Source: a virus
Length of the DNA: 64,000 bases
IMG/VR virus record: IMGVR_UViG_3300009550_000013
Span: 1-64,000 of that record
Direction: 5' to 3' (one strand)
Shown here: positions 51,122 through 60,280 of the stretch, in pieces
How the letters are laid out: every line of letters starts with the position of its first letter
Position numbering within the stretch: the stretch's first letter is position 1
Notes under the pieces: model-generated
What the model was told of the DNA's origin: nothing
Databases searched by the model: none
The model's input: only the letters and a program-made list of their open reading frames with translations
Position numbers and translations under genes: made by a program

Positions 51122-51390
51122 TGGGACTATACGACGATTTATATAGATATAAAAGAGAAAAAAGATATAATTACCAGAAGGTGCGAAAAGACAACAGGCT
51201 TAATTTAGGCTATGATTATAAAGATGAACTTATTAGAAATCATATATCTCCCCATATTTTTAGAAATGATGTTATCAGAACTTTTATAGGTTTTTGTACT
51301 GATTACTATATGAATACTATTTTTCAAATACGTAAAATGAAAAATTGGAAAAACTTTACAGTAAAAAAAGACGATACTAACGTAAGATAA
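51121..51390 (+). CDS. Small basic baseplate-region protein
   Basis: An 89-residue basic, Tyr/Arg-rich protein between gp6 and gp7-like genes, starting on the last base of gp6. It could be a wedge accessory; no family recognised. Confidence 0.65.
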   Translation: MGLYDDLYRYKREKRYNYQKVRKDNRLNLGYDYKDELIRNHISPHIFRNDVIRTFIGFCTDYYMNTIFQIRKMKNWKNFTVKKDDTNVR

Positions 51391-51391
51391 A

Positions 51392-54187
51392 ATGGCAGAA
51401 TATCCTTATTTAAGATTTTTTAATGGAGTAGAAAATGAACTTAATTTAAAAGAAGATATAGTTTCAGGAGTTTTAAAAGGTTCAATATTTTTACCAGAAG
51501 TTTCTACAGGACTTTATGAGTCTGCTAACCTTTTTATTCTTGAAGAACAGAAAGACCCTCAAGGAAATCAAGTATGGGGTACACCTATTTCACATGCAGG
51601 TGCTACTGCAGGAACTCAATTTAAAGTTGAGTGGATAGAAGATGTATACTCAAGTAAAGATTTATTTTTCTACAATACTAAATTAGAAAATGAAACTGTA
51701 AAAATACAAGAATTAGATACCATAAATTTAGATACTTTAGACCACACTAATCTTGTTTCAATAGATAGTAATGGCCTTAAAGAAGTTTCAAGCCACATAA
51801 ACAGCGCAATGCAAGTTAATATAGGGCTATCTTCTGAAAATGAAGGAAGACATGATAAGTCTTTAAGAATATCAGATGCTTCTGATAATACAGTATTGGC
51901 AGAAATTTTAGTTTATGGAGAAACTATAGGAGAAGATGAAAGGTTAAAAAATCTTTTACAAAATTTAGGAGCTTCTTTAGATGATGGAGATTTTATTATG
52001 TTTAAGGAACATGATATTAATGAGTATGGTATTGATTGGCGATTAATGAATCAAAAAAGAAGAGAACTTCTTTTAGAATTACACAATATTAAACCTTTTG
52101 TTGGAACATATAAAGCAGTACTTAATGCTATTGACTTTTTTGGATATAACAATATAACATTAAAGGAGTATTGGCTTAATATAAACCAAGACGGTGCTGC
52201 ATTTGGAAAACTTCAAGCAGTTCCTGTACCTGATACTAATTCAGGATTTTCATATAAAAAGAGAAAGAAATTTAATTTACCTTCTTCTAATTTAAAAAAG
52301 ACTTCTAGGTTTTCGTTGGTATATAAACTTAATAATCCTACTGGAGAATTTGATATTTGGGATATCCCAGAAGTAGAAGAATCTTTTGATTTTACTCCTG
52401 AAGAAGTATTGATAAAATTATATGGATTAAAAAGCAAATTACAAAAAGATTATTTACCGCTTCAGGCTAAAATTGTAGATATTACAGGAGAAGGAGACTT
52501 TTTTGACCAAAAAAATATTAATGTTTGGAATAATCAAGAGCCTATTGCTGTTTTTAATGAAGGTAAAGAAGTTGATTTTAAAGTTTATCCAGAAAATAAA
52601 CAATTATACATAGAAGACTATAAACTAATAACAGACTCTAGTATTCTTATAGATTCTAGTAATAATATTATAGGGTTAGAAGAATTTGATGATATTTCTC
52701 AAGCGGATAGAGAGTTATTAATATCTGATTTTGAAGACTTTTATCTAAAATATTACGAAGAAGAAAAAGAAACTTTTAATAACAGTGTTGCTGGATATTA
52801 TGATATTCCAGTAGGCTCTCCTTTAATTTTAGAATGTACTTCTTTACCCCAAACATGGGAAGATGCTGATTTTTGTTGGTTAGATGCCACAGATAATCAA
52901 ATAACATGGAATAATTGGTGGAAAAGAAATGTTTATGAAATTGAATGGGTTGTTACAGGTCCTAGAGATTATTCTCAATCATTTAAAGGAGATATAGGAT
53001 ATTGGGAGACAAATGGTCTTTCTACGCCTAATGAAGAATTAACATGGCATCCTGAGATGTTAAAACTTGCAATTATAGTACCGTATACAGGAGAATATGA
53101 CGTTGAATTAAGATTAACTGACTTAAACGGTTTTACAAGTTTTTACAAAATAGAATCATTTTTTAATGTAGAAGTAAAACCAATAGAACTTTACGGTGTT
53201 TATCAATGGAAGGAAAATACGACATGGAGAAAATGGAAGACTTCTTGGGAAAAAAGCGGCGGTTATTGGGACCTACCTACTGAAAACCTAGAAAAAGTAA
53301 GAGAAAGCTTTCAAAGTTTGTATCTTACTATGGACAGAAGTAATTATATTAATAATGAATCTCAAGGAAAGCAGTTTTCAACAGTAAGAAGATTTATAGA
53401 TAGTGACCCTGCTAATTTAACAGGATATGGCGAAACTACAGGACCTTATACTTGGGATTTTATAGATGATGTTAGATGGAATGACTTTAAACATTGTTGG
53501 TGGAATTCTACAAGAATAGGCTCAGATTTAGCAGCTAGTTTTAAGATATCCACTGCATTTCAAGGTAATGTATTAACAATATCGCATTTCGATCCAGTGA
53601 GTAAAGAAACTAAGATAGGGTATCATACTATCACGTCTTCTACTCCTACAAATACTGGAGATATTACAGGCTGGGAAGCAATTGCAGATGAATTAAATTC
53701 ATCTACTGATGAGATTATTTCTAAATTTAATTACAATCCTGTTTTTGAAGACACTAATAATAATGGAGCTGTAGATACTTTTAATTTTATAATGTGTGTT
53801 GGTAAGAACTATTCGTATTCTTATGATTTTATTGAAGCTTATTTTAGCATAGGTTCTGGAAGTTCGAATGGATTAGTTATGGGAGATGTTCATTTTACAC
53901 CCTACAATCCAACATTTGATAACACTCGCATAATAAATGGATGCGGAGATATAGAGAGGTCTACCCATGTAACTATCTCGGTAGATAAAACTCAAATGCC
54001 TGGTATTAAAAACCCAATATGGAAAATATATAAAGATACTAACACGGATTATAGTGATATATATTATGATAATATGTGGTTACCGTACATTTTTAAAAAA
54101 CAAGGGTCTTATAGAATATCTTTGGAGGTTGAAGATAGTAATGGTAATAAGAATAGTATCGAAAAAAATATGATAAACGTAAAATAA
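51392..54187 (+). CDS. Baseplate wedge protein gp7-like with Ig/PKD-like domains
   Basis: A 931-residue protein following gp25-gp6 order. Around residues 210-260, R-R-E-L-L-L-E-L-H-N-I-K-P-F-V-G-T-Y-K-A-V matches the P2 gpI/T4 gp7 type element. The middle and C-terminal half contain repeated beta-sandwich segments ending in patterns such as Y-D-V-E-L-R-L-T-D and Y-R-I-S-L-E-V-E-D-S-N-G-N, typical of PKD/Ig-like domains. These may contact fibres or the host surface. Trp-rich stretches (W-N-N-W-W, W-R-K-W-K) are notable. Confidence 0.72.
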   Translation: MAEYPYLRFFNGVENELNLKEDIVSGVLKGSIFLPEVSTGLYESANLFILEEQKDPQGNQVWGTPISHAGATAGTQFKVEWIEDVYSSKDLFFYNTKLENETVKIQELDTINLDTLDHTNLVSIDSNGLKEVSSHINSAMQVNIGLSSENEGRHDKSLRISDASDNTVLAEILVYGETIGEDERLKNLLQNLGASLDDGDFIMFKEHDINEYGIDWRLMNQKRRELLLELHNIKPFVGTYKAVLNAIDFFGYNNITLKEYWLNINQDGAAFGKLQAVPVPDTNSGFSYKKRKKFNLPSSNLKKTSRFSLVYKLNNPTGEFDIWDIPEVEESFDFTPEEVLIKLYGLKSKLQKDYLPLQAKIVDITGEGDFFDQKNINVWNNQEPIAVFNEGKEVDFKVYPENKQLYIEDYKLITDSSILIDSSNNIIGLEEFDDISQADRELLISDFEDFYLKYYEEEKETFNNSVAGYYDIPVGSPLILECTSLPQTWEDADFCWLDATDNQITWNNWWKRNVYEIEWVVTGPRDYSQSFKGDIGYWETNGLSTPNEELTWHPEMLKLAIIVPYTGEYDVELRLTDLNGFTSFYKIESFFNVEVKPIELYGVYQWKENTTWRKWKTSWEKSGGYWDLPTENLEKVRESFQSLYLTMDRSNYINNESQGKQFSTVRRFIDSDPANLTGYGETTGPYTWDFIDDVRWNDFKHCWWNSTRIGSDLAASFKISTAFQGNVLTISHFDPVSKETKIGYHTITSSTPTNTGDITGWEAIADELNSSTDEIISKFNYNPVFEDTNNNGAVDTFNFIMCVGKNYSYSYDFIEAYFSIGSGSSNGLVMGDVHFTPYNPTFDNTRIINGCGDIERSTHVTISVDKTQMPGIKNPIWKIYKDTNTDYSDIYYDNMWLPYIFKKQGSYRISLEVEDSNGNKNSIEKNMINVK

Positions 54188-54199
54188 AAACAAAAAACA

Positions 54200-54730
54200 A
54201 TGGCAGTTATAGAAATTTTAGGAACAGATTCATTATCTTCATCAAGAGTGACTATTAATGAAAATTTTAATTCTTTACAGGCAGAAATAGTAGACCTTAA
54301 AGCATTATTAGATCCGACAACAAACGCATTAACAGGTGTTAGTGCAAATTTACTTTCGTTAGTTGTTTCAGGTGCTACTACCTTAGCAGCAGCAAGTTCA
54401 ACTTCATTTAGTAATACTGGAGAAACATCTCTTGGAGGAAGTGTAATAAAATCTGGTTCTTATCAGGATATTGCTTCACCTTCAGCGACTTTGCCAGCGA
54501 GTTTAACAGAATATAATTATTTTGTTGATTGTACAAGTACTCTATCGTTAGTTGCAGGTTCAGAAGGTCAAGAGATTACATTAATAGCAGGAGTTGCAGG
54601 AAATGTCGATGCAACGCTCGTCGCAGCAGCTACTAATATTGCATTAAACAACGTAGGGAGTACATTATCACTAAGATACTTAGGTTCTAGTTGGTATGTT
54701 GTAGGCTCACATGACGTTACAATATCTTAA
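54200..54730 (+). CDS. Small fibre-like structural protein
   Basis: A 176-residue protein. A short N-terminal helix (I-N-E-N-F-N-S-L-Q-A-E-I) typical of T4-like fibre or baseplate attachment units is followed by a Ser/Thr/Ala-rich beta region. Very few Lys or Arg. It is probably a baseplate-bound fibre or collar piece. Confidence 0.7.
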   Translation: MAVIEILGTDSLSSSRVTINENFNSLQAEIVDLKALLDPTTNALTGVSANLLSLVVSGATTLAAASSTSFSNTGETSLGGSVIKSGSYQDIASPSATLPASLTEYNYFVDCTSTLSLVAGSEGQEITLIAGVAGNVDATLVAAATNIALNNVGSTLSLRYLGSSWYVVGSHDVTIS

Positions 54731-54747
54731 TAAAAAACAATAAGTAA

Positions 54748-56667
54748 ATGGCTACACCGTTAGTAAGAATACCGCAAGTACAAGGAGGCACAATGTATGC
54801 CTTCGCAAATGGAACAAGAGATTTAACAAGGGCTTTTAATAATGCTGACCTTGAGTTTGATTTTTCAAAATATGCTCTTTTAGATTTGCCTAATTTTCAA
54901 GCTCCTTCTAGTGGAGAAAACACAATTCAGTTTGATTCATTGATAGATTATTCTGGAGCGGCATACGTTCCTTCTTCTAATGCAGCTGTAGAATTTGCTA
55001 AAACATTTCAAAATTACGCTCTTAATTTAGAGGAACTTCTTTTACAAGATGATGATTTTGATTCTGCTCTTTTTAGTTCGGATTCAGAAAAAATATTCTT
55101 TAAATGGCTAGAAAAAACAGGTGCTATTAGATTTAAAACTGCCGATTCTAATGAAGCATCAAGCGTTGGTTTTTCTACAGAAGAATTTAATGCTAGTGGA
55201 ACAGGTACTGACTATGAAAGAGTTGTAAAATATTTAGGTACTATTGATGTAGGAAATGATATTAGTTACAAAGGTCAAGCTTATCAAGAAGTATTTATAA
55301 ACGTACCTTCTAGTGTAGGTTTTACCCCTACTGTTTTATTTAATAGTACAAACTATAATTCTACACAATCTTCTATTTTAGGAGAGGCTGATATAAATGG
55401 TAGAGCGGGTACGATTCACCCAGACATAAATTTAGATGTTGAAACTTTGGCTGATAATGCTTCTGGTGAATATTTAATAGGTGCTACGGCTTCTAATTAC
55501 GGTATTGATTGGGATGCTGAAAATTATGCAAATGTAGTAAATTCTTCTACATTACAGACTTTAGAAGATTTTGCCAAGACCGGCCAAGACTTTAGGTTTA
55601 ACGCAGTATTAATTTATTACGACCTTTACAGTAAATCTGTACCTTCTAATAGGTCTACAAATCTTTATGGTATATTAATATTAGACAATCCACAAGATAA
55701 TCCTGGCGCGGCAAGTAGCTCTTATATTCCTGAAATTGTAAAATATAAACCTAATGAAATTACTGGTTTAAATGGAAATGCTTTTGGTCTTAAACTAAAT
55801 CTTAAATTTAATTCGTCTTTAGATAACGTTGGTGTAGAAGTAAATGTAAATGACTTTACTACGTTTTCCATGGATTTATTCATGAATACGACTGCTTCTT
55901 TAGAACAGGCTACTAAAATATTAAGAGATGCTAATATTAGATATAACACTATTTCGAAAAGAGTTGATGACGTAGAAAACTTAATTGCAACAACTGAGGG
56001 AACTGACTTAATTTTAAGTAGATTAAATTCTTTAGAAACTTCTTTAGAAAATGCTTCTTTAAATTTATCAGATGCTGAAAGCTTATTAAGTTTAATTAAT
56101 AGTGCTAATAGCAGAATAAATCAAATAGTTGACGGAACTATTCCTACTGAGGTACAATACAATACAGATGTTTTAGTAGCAGATAAAGGTATACTTTTAG
56201 ATAAAAGCATTCCTAACAAAATTAAAATAAAAAATAATTTAAACGGCTACTTTTTAAATAGGCCATATAGGTTTAATGAAAATACTCAGACTAGATATAC
56301 TGAGATAACTTCAGTATCCCAATATGAGCCATTTCAATCTTCTATTTATGGTATTTGGACTTCAATTGGTGGCTATTCAAATCAACTAAGATTGTCAGGT
56401 AAAGTAACCACCGGAAGTGCAGACAGTAATATCAATATATATTTAGATGATAAACTTATCAAGTGGTCCGATGGCCAAAGTTTTAAAGTTGTTTTTGAAG
56501 GTCTAGATTTAAACGGTAATTCTATAAATATTTGGACTAATAACTTAAATAACTATAATACACAGATTGGAAGTTTATCAGATGCTCAATTGAGCGATAA
56601 CCCATATTTTGAAATAGTATGCATAAATGCAGCTAATTATAATTTTGAAATTGATATAATAAGATAA
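54748..56667 (+). CDS. Baseplate wedge/structural protein (possibly gp8-like)
   Basis: A 639-residue beta-rich protein. An early module (M-A-T-P-L-V-R-I-P and T-R-D-L-T-R-A-F) is followed by F-R-F-N-A-V-L-I-Y-Y-D-L-Y and N-L-Y-G-I-L-I-L-D-N near 280-310, which recall gp8-type wedge proteins. A coiled coil (about 395-460) and a beta C-terminal domain follow. The gp8 link is a guess from order and partial pattern. Confidence 0.65.
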   Translation: MATPLVRIPQVQGGTMYAFANGTRDLTRAFNNADLEFDFSKYALLDLPNFQAPSSGENTIQFDSLIDYSGAAYVPSSNAAVEFAKTFQNYALNLEELLLQDDDFDSALFSSDSEKIFFKWLEKTGAIRFKTADSNEASSVGFSTEEFNASGTGTDYERVVKYLGTIDVGNDISYKGQAYQEVFINVPSSVGFTPTVLFNSTNYNSTQSSILGEADINGRAGTIHPDINLDVETLADNASGEYLIGATASNYGIDWDAENYANVVNSSTLQTLEDFAKTGQDFRFNAVLIYYDLYSKSVPSNRSTNLYGILILDNPQDNPGAASSSYIPEIVKYKPNEITGLNGNAFGLKLNLKFNSSLDNVGVEVNVNDFTTFSMDLFMNTTASLEQATKILRDANIRYNTISKRVDDVENLIATTEGTDLILSRLNSLETSLENASLNLSDAESLLSLINSANSRINQIVDGTIPTEVQYNTDVLVADKGILLDKSIPNKIKIKNNLNGYFLNRPYRFNENTQTRYTEITSVSQYEPFQSSIYGIWTSIGGYSNQLRLSGKVTTGSADSNINIYLDDKLIKWSDGQSFKVVFEGLDLNGNSINIWTNNLNNYNTQIGSLSDAQLSDNPYFEIVCINAANYNFEIDIIR

Positions 56668-56673
56668 AAATAG

Positions 56674-59600
56674 ATGGACACACAAAACTCATTAAATAGT
56701 ATACTTAGACAGTTCACTCAAATGAACACAAATGCTTTAGAAACTTTCGAAAGAATTAATCAAGCAGTGACGACTCAGGATGAATCAATAACTGTTTCTA
56801 TAGATTTATTTGGTGCTCCAGACGAAGATGGTAATACTACAATAAAAACTTATCAAATACCTTCTTTTGGTTTTTTAAATAAAGAAATTAAAAGATTAGA
56901 AAATAATATAAAATCTCTTAGTGGTATTGGTACTGCAAATGCAACCGTTCAATTACCAGATGGGAGTTTTCAGAGAGTTATCACTAAAAAATTAAAAACT
57001 CCGGCCAATGATTTAACAGCAGTTGATTTGCCTACAACTTTTGAAACTACAGATAACGACTTTTTTGAAGATTTTTTAAATCCTCTTTTAACAGTTAAAT
57101 TTGATGTAAGCGGTCAAATAGATGTAGATACTGAACGAGTTTTAGTTAAAAGATTTATATTTCCGGCAGAGGATGATTTTGCACCTTCTTATTTTGATGA
57201 TAATTTTAAAGATTTAGAAGAGTTAAATTATGAAACTGTTCTTAACGATATTATTTCTGATGGTGTAAATATAACAATAGATGAACAGGTAAGAGATTTG
57301 CCATTCAAATCTACTCAATATTATGGAGGGTTTGATGTTATAAAAGTAGAAAATGTTTCTAAAACGTTTATAGTTGATGGAGAAGAAGTAACCAGAACTG
57401 TTAAATTATTTACGCTTAATAAATTAACATATAGTGATGGAGAAAAAACTTTAAAAGATACTGAAGCTTTGAGCATAGGAGATAGTCTTCTTGTCAATTC
57501 TGGTAATAACAGCACTAGGTATGAGATAATCAACATATATTCTGGGACAAGTCAACTGGAGTTAAAGCTGATAGAAGGGTTTGATTCCGTCACAATAGGT
57601 TCTAATGTTTTAAATATTTACAAAAATTTAGATAGCTCAGTAAATATAAGCATAAATGTTGGTTTTAATGAAAGACAAATTGTATTTTTTAAAGCTATTG
57701 ACCCTTCTTCTAAAATTATAGCTGAGAATTGGTCTCCTGGAACAGGATTTTATTCTAATGAATTGACAATAGAAGATGCAGATGGAAGTACTAGTACATT
57801 AGCCGCGTATTATAGAAATAATGTTGCTGATTTTGGTCAATTTATTAAATCTCTTAAAGAAGATTTTATTCCACCTGCAACTGTTGGTATTATTCCAGAT
57901 CCTGTAGAATTAATATCTACTAATTTTTCAGTTGTACAAGTAAATACACATTTAACCTCTAATGATGCCTTTGATTCTATTAAAAAATTATCAAGTGATA
58001 AAACTAATGTTTTAGAATCTATTAAAAAACTAGATGATACGATTACTAGTAAAAGGTCTGAGATAGCTACTAAAAAATATACTTCTAAAATAGAACAGAA
58101 TAAAGATAAAAATAATCTTAATTCTTTAATTGAAAAAAGAAGTGCGGAGTCTAAACTTTATACTTCTATAGTTAATCAAATACAAAGTATAAGTACTGAC
58201 CAGAATGTATTAGAGGTAAGTCCTAAATATAGAGTAAGAGGGTTTTGGACTATTCCGGAAGCAAAAGATAACGAAGATACATTGCCTCAAGAGATTATTC
58301 AATTTAAAATTCAATATAGATATGTTTCTTCTAGCGGAAAAACTAGTAATATTGAACAAATTCCTTTTGAAACTAATGGTCAAACAACAACTGCAAGTTT
58401 TTCTAATTGGAATCAATACGAAACTCCTGTAAGAAAAAGATTAAGAGATTCTGTTACTGGTAAGTATATTTGGGTTTCTGAATCTGTTGAGGATGGGCAA
58501 GAAATTAACTTTAATCAATTAGATATTCCAATCAACTTAGGAGAAAGTGTAGAAATAAGAATTAAATCTATTTCAGAAGCTGGATATCCTTCTAATCCAT
58601 TAGAATCTGATTGGTGTGAGGTTGTTAAAATTGATTTTCCAGAAGGTCTTTTAGATACTTCTAATGTTATTAATTTAATAGAAGAAAATTCTAAAGAAAC
58701 TACATTTGTTAAATTAATTGAGGAGCTTGAATCAAAAGGTTTTTATGAACACATTGCACAGGCTTTTATAGCAAATGAAAACTATTTTGCACATGGTGCT
58801 AGAGATATTAGTTCTGGATTTTTATCAGGAGAACAAACACCTATTACTCTTTTTGATAAATTGATAGACCTTCAAAAAGAAATAGATACCCTTAGAGAAA
58901 CTATACAAAATGCTGAAGGTGAATTAACAGTTAGTTTAGTTGACGAAGATGGAACTGTTAATCAAATAGAAGCTAATCAAACTGCTAAGGTATTTGCAGG
59001 ATATTATACAGATGAGGTTGCTGACTTAAATATTAAAAAAGGACATATAGTTACAAAAACTTTTAAATTATTGTTAGAAAATACAAAAGCTACTGATTTA
59101 GAGCTTATTGCTAGGGTTATTGGTAAAAGAGACGACGCTGTATTTCCTTCTTCATCATCTGGTACCGAAGTTGTTTTTGAAATGGGTACTCATGATTATA
59201 GTACGTCTGCAACTCCAGTTTTAGCGTCTAGGGTTGAAAACGATACTTATTACACGGTTGAAGGTAAATACGACTTGGTTCCTTTACAGTATCAAAATTT
59301 ATCGGATAATGAAGCCTCAGCAGAAATATTTAATAATCAATCACCTAATCAATCTGCTCAGAGAAAAGGTCAATTTATTTATAGTAGATTTATGGACGTT
59401 TCAGGAGAAAATCCTCTTTATGCTGTAGCTCCTTTAGATTATTTAAAAGGAACAAACATGTTTACTACTAACGACACTAGTAGATTTGAATTTTTTGGCA
59501 AACAAGGGACCGGTGCTACAGGAGTTGTTAGTTCTGATTTTATCTGGGACGGAACAACTGGCGTAGTTACTTTAGATTCATTAACTTCAGGAGATTATGA

Positions 59601-60216
59601 TGATAATATTTATATACATATAGACCACCCACAAATAGGTGAGGCCGGGTTCTCTCATGAAAGCGTAAATATGAGTCAACTTGCTACACTACAGGAGAGC
59701 GAAGATTTTTCTAGTTTACAAAATGCATATAGATACGATAACGATCCGTCGTATGAAAGAACTATGAAGATGTCATTTGACGATAACGATCAATTTTTAT
59801 TAGGTGGAAAATCATGCGGTGCATATTTATTTGCTTCACCTACAAGGATAGGAAGTTTAAGAGTTAGCGGAGATAATAAATTTGGTAGAAGAAAAATAGG
59901 TAAATTAGATGAAAAGCAAGTAAATTCTACAACTGCTAAAGCTCCTAACATTACATTAGATATTGTGTTTCAGTACAGAATGACTGACTATTTTGGAGCT
60001 ACACCTACAGGAGGCGTTGATACTTCATCTGGAAGAATAGGAGGTTTAAATACTTCTCAGATTAATAATTTGACGTATTCAAAAACAATAGGTATAGACT
60101 TATTTGATTCTAATGATAACCAATTTTCTTTTGATATAGAAGTTTTTGCTAAATATAAACCTAAAGGATTTAATCTTAATAATATTAAAGCAGTAACTCT
60201 TAATAAAACTGTATAG
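56674..60216 (+). CDS. Very large virion structural protein
   Basis: A 1180-residue protein. A short N-terminal helix (F-T-Q-M-N-T-N-A-L-E-T-F) comes first, then a beta-rich body. A coiled coil lies near residues 430-505, then fibronectin-III-like segments (about 520-670; I-Q-F-K-I-Q-Y-R-Y-V) and a C-terminal domain with several F-x-Y patterns. Probably a baseplate arm or fibre-network protein. No catalytic motif. Seven bases after the previous stop. Confidence 0.75.
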   Translation: MDTQNSLNSILRQFTQMNTNALETFERINQAVTTQDESITVSIDLFGAPDEDGNTTIKTYQIPSFGFLNKEIKRLENNIKSLSGIGTANATVQLPDGSFQRVITKKLKTPANDLTAVDLPTTFETTDNDFFEDFLNPLLTVKFDVSGQIDVDTERVLVKRFIFPAEDDFAPSYFDDNFKDLEELNYETVLNDIISDGVNITIDEQVRDLPFKSTQYYGGFDVIKVENVSKTFIVDGEEVTRTVKLFTLNKLTYSDGEKTLKDTEALSIGDSLLVNSGNNSTRYEIINIYSGTSQLELKLIEGFDSVTIGSNVLNIYKNLDSSVNISINVGFNERQIVFFKAIDPSSKIIAENWSPGTGFYSNELTIEDADGSTSTLAAYYRNNVADFGQFIKSLKEDFIPPATVGIIPDPVELISTNFSVVQVNTHLTSNDAFDSIKKLSSDKTNVLESIKKLDDTITSKRSEIATKKYTSKIEQNKDKNNLNSLIEKRSAESKLYTSIVNQIQSISTDQNVLEVSPKYRVRGFWTIPEAKDNEDTLPQEIIQFKIQYRYVSSSGKTSNIEQIPFETNGQTTTASFSNWNQYETPVRKRLRDSVTGKYIWVSESVEDGQEINFNQLDIPINLGESVEIRIKSISEAGYPSNPLESDWCEVVKIDFPEGLLDTSNVINLIEENSKETTFVKLIEELESKGFYEHIAQAFIANENYFAHGARDISSGFLSGEQTPITLFDKLIDLQKEIDTLRETIQNAEGELTVSLVDEDGTVNQIEANQTAKVFAGYYTDEVADLNIKKGHIVTKTFKLLLENTKATDLELIARVIGKRDDAVFPSSSSGTEVVFEMGTHDYSTSATPVLASRVENDTYYTVEGKYDLVPLQYQNLSDNEASAEIFNNQSPNQSAQRKGQFIYSRFMDVSGENPLYAVAPLDYLKGTNMFTTNDTSRFEFFGKQGTGATGVVSSDFIWDGTTGVVTLDSLTSGDYDDNIYIHIDHPQIGEAGFSHESVNMSQLATLQESEDFSSLQNAYRYDNDPSYERTMKMSFDDNDQFLLGGKSCGAYLFASPTRIGSLRVSGDNKFGRRKIGKLDEKQVNSTTAKAPNITLDIVFQYRMTDYFGATPTGGVDTSSGRIGGLNTSQINNLTYSKTIGIDLFDSNDNQFSFDIEVFAKYKPKGFNLNNIKAVTLNKTV

Positions 60217-60243
60217 CTCTTAACTTAAGGTTTTTATTAAAGA

Positions 60244-60254
60244 GATATATAATT
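60244..60254 (+). promoter_or_regulatory. Putative late promoter GATATATAATT
   Basis: GATATATAATT lies 37 bases before the ATG at 60281, in the only gap larger than 20 bases in the last 11 kb. Confidence 0.45.
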
Positions 60255-60280
60255 AGTAAAACTAAAAATATTAATAGTTG

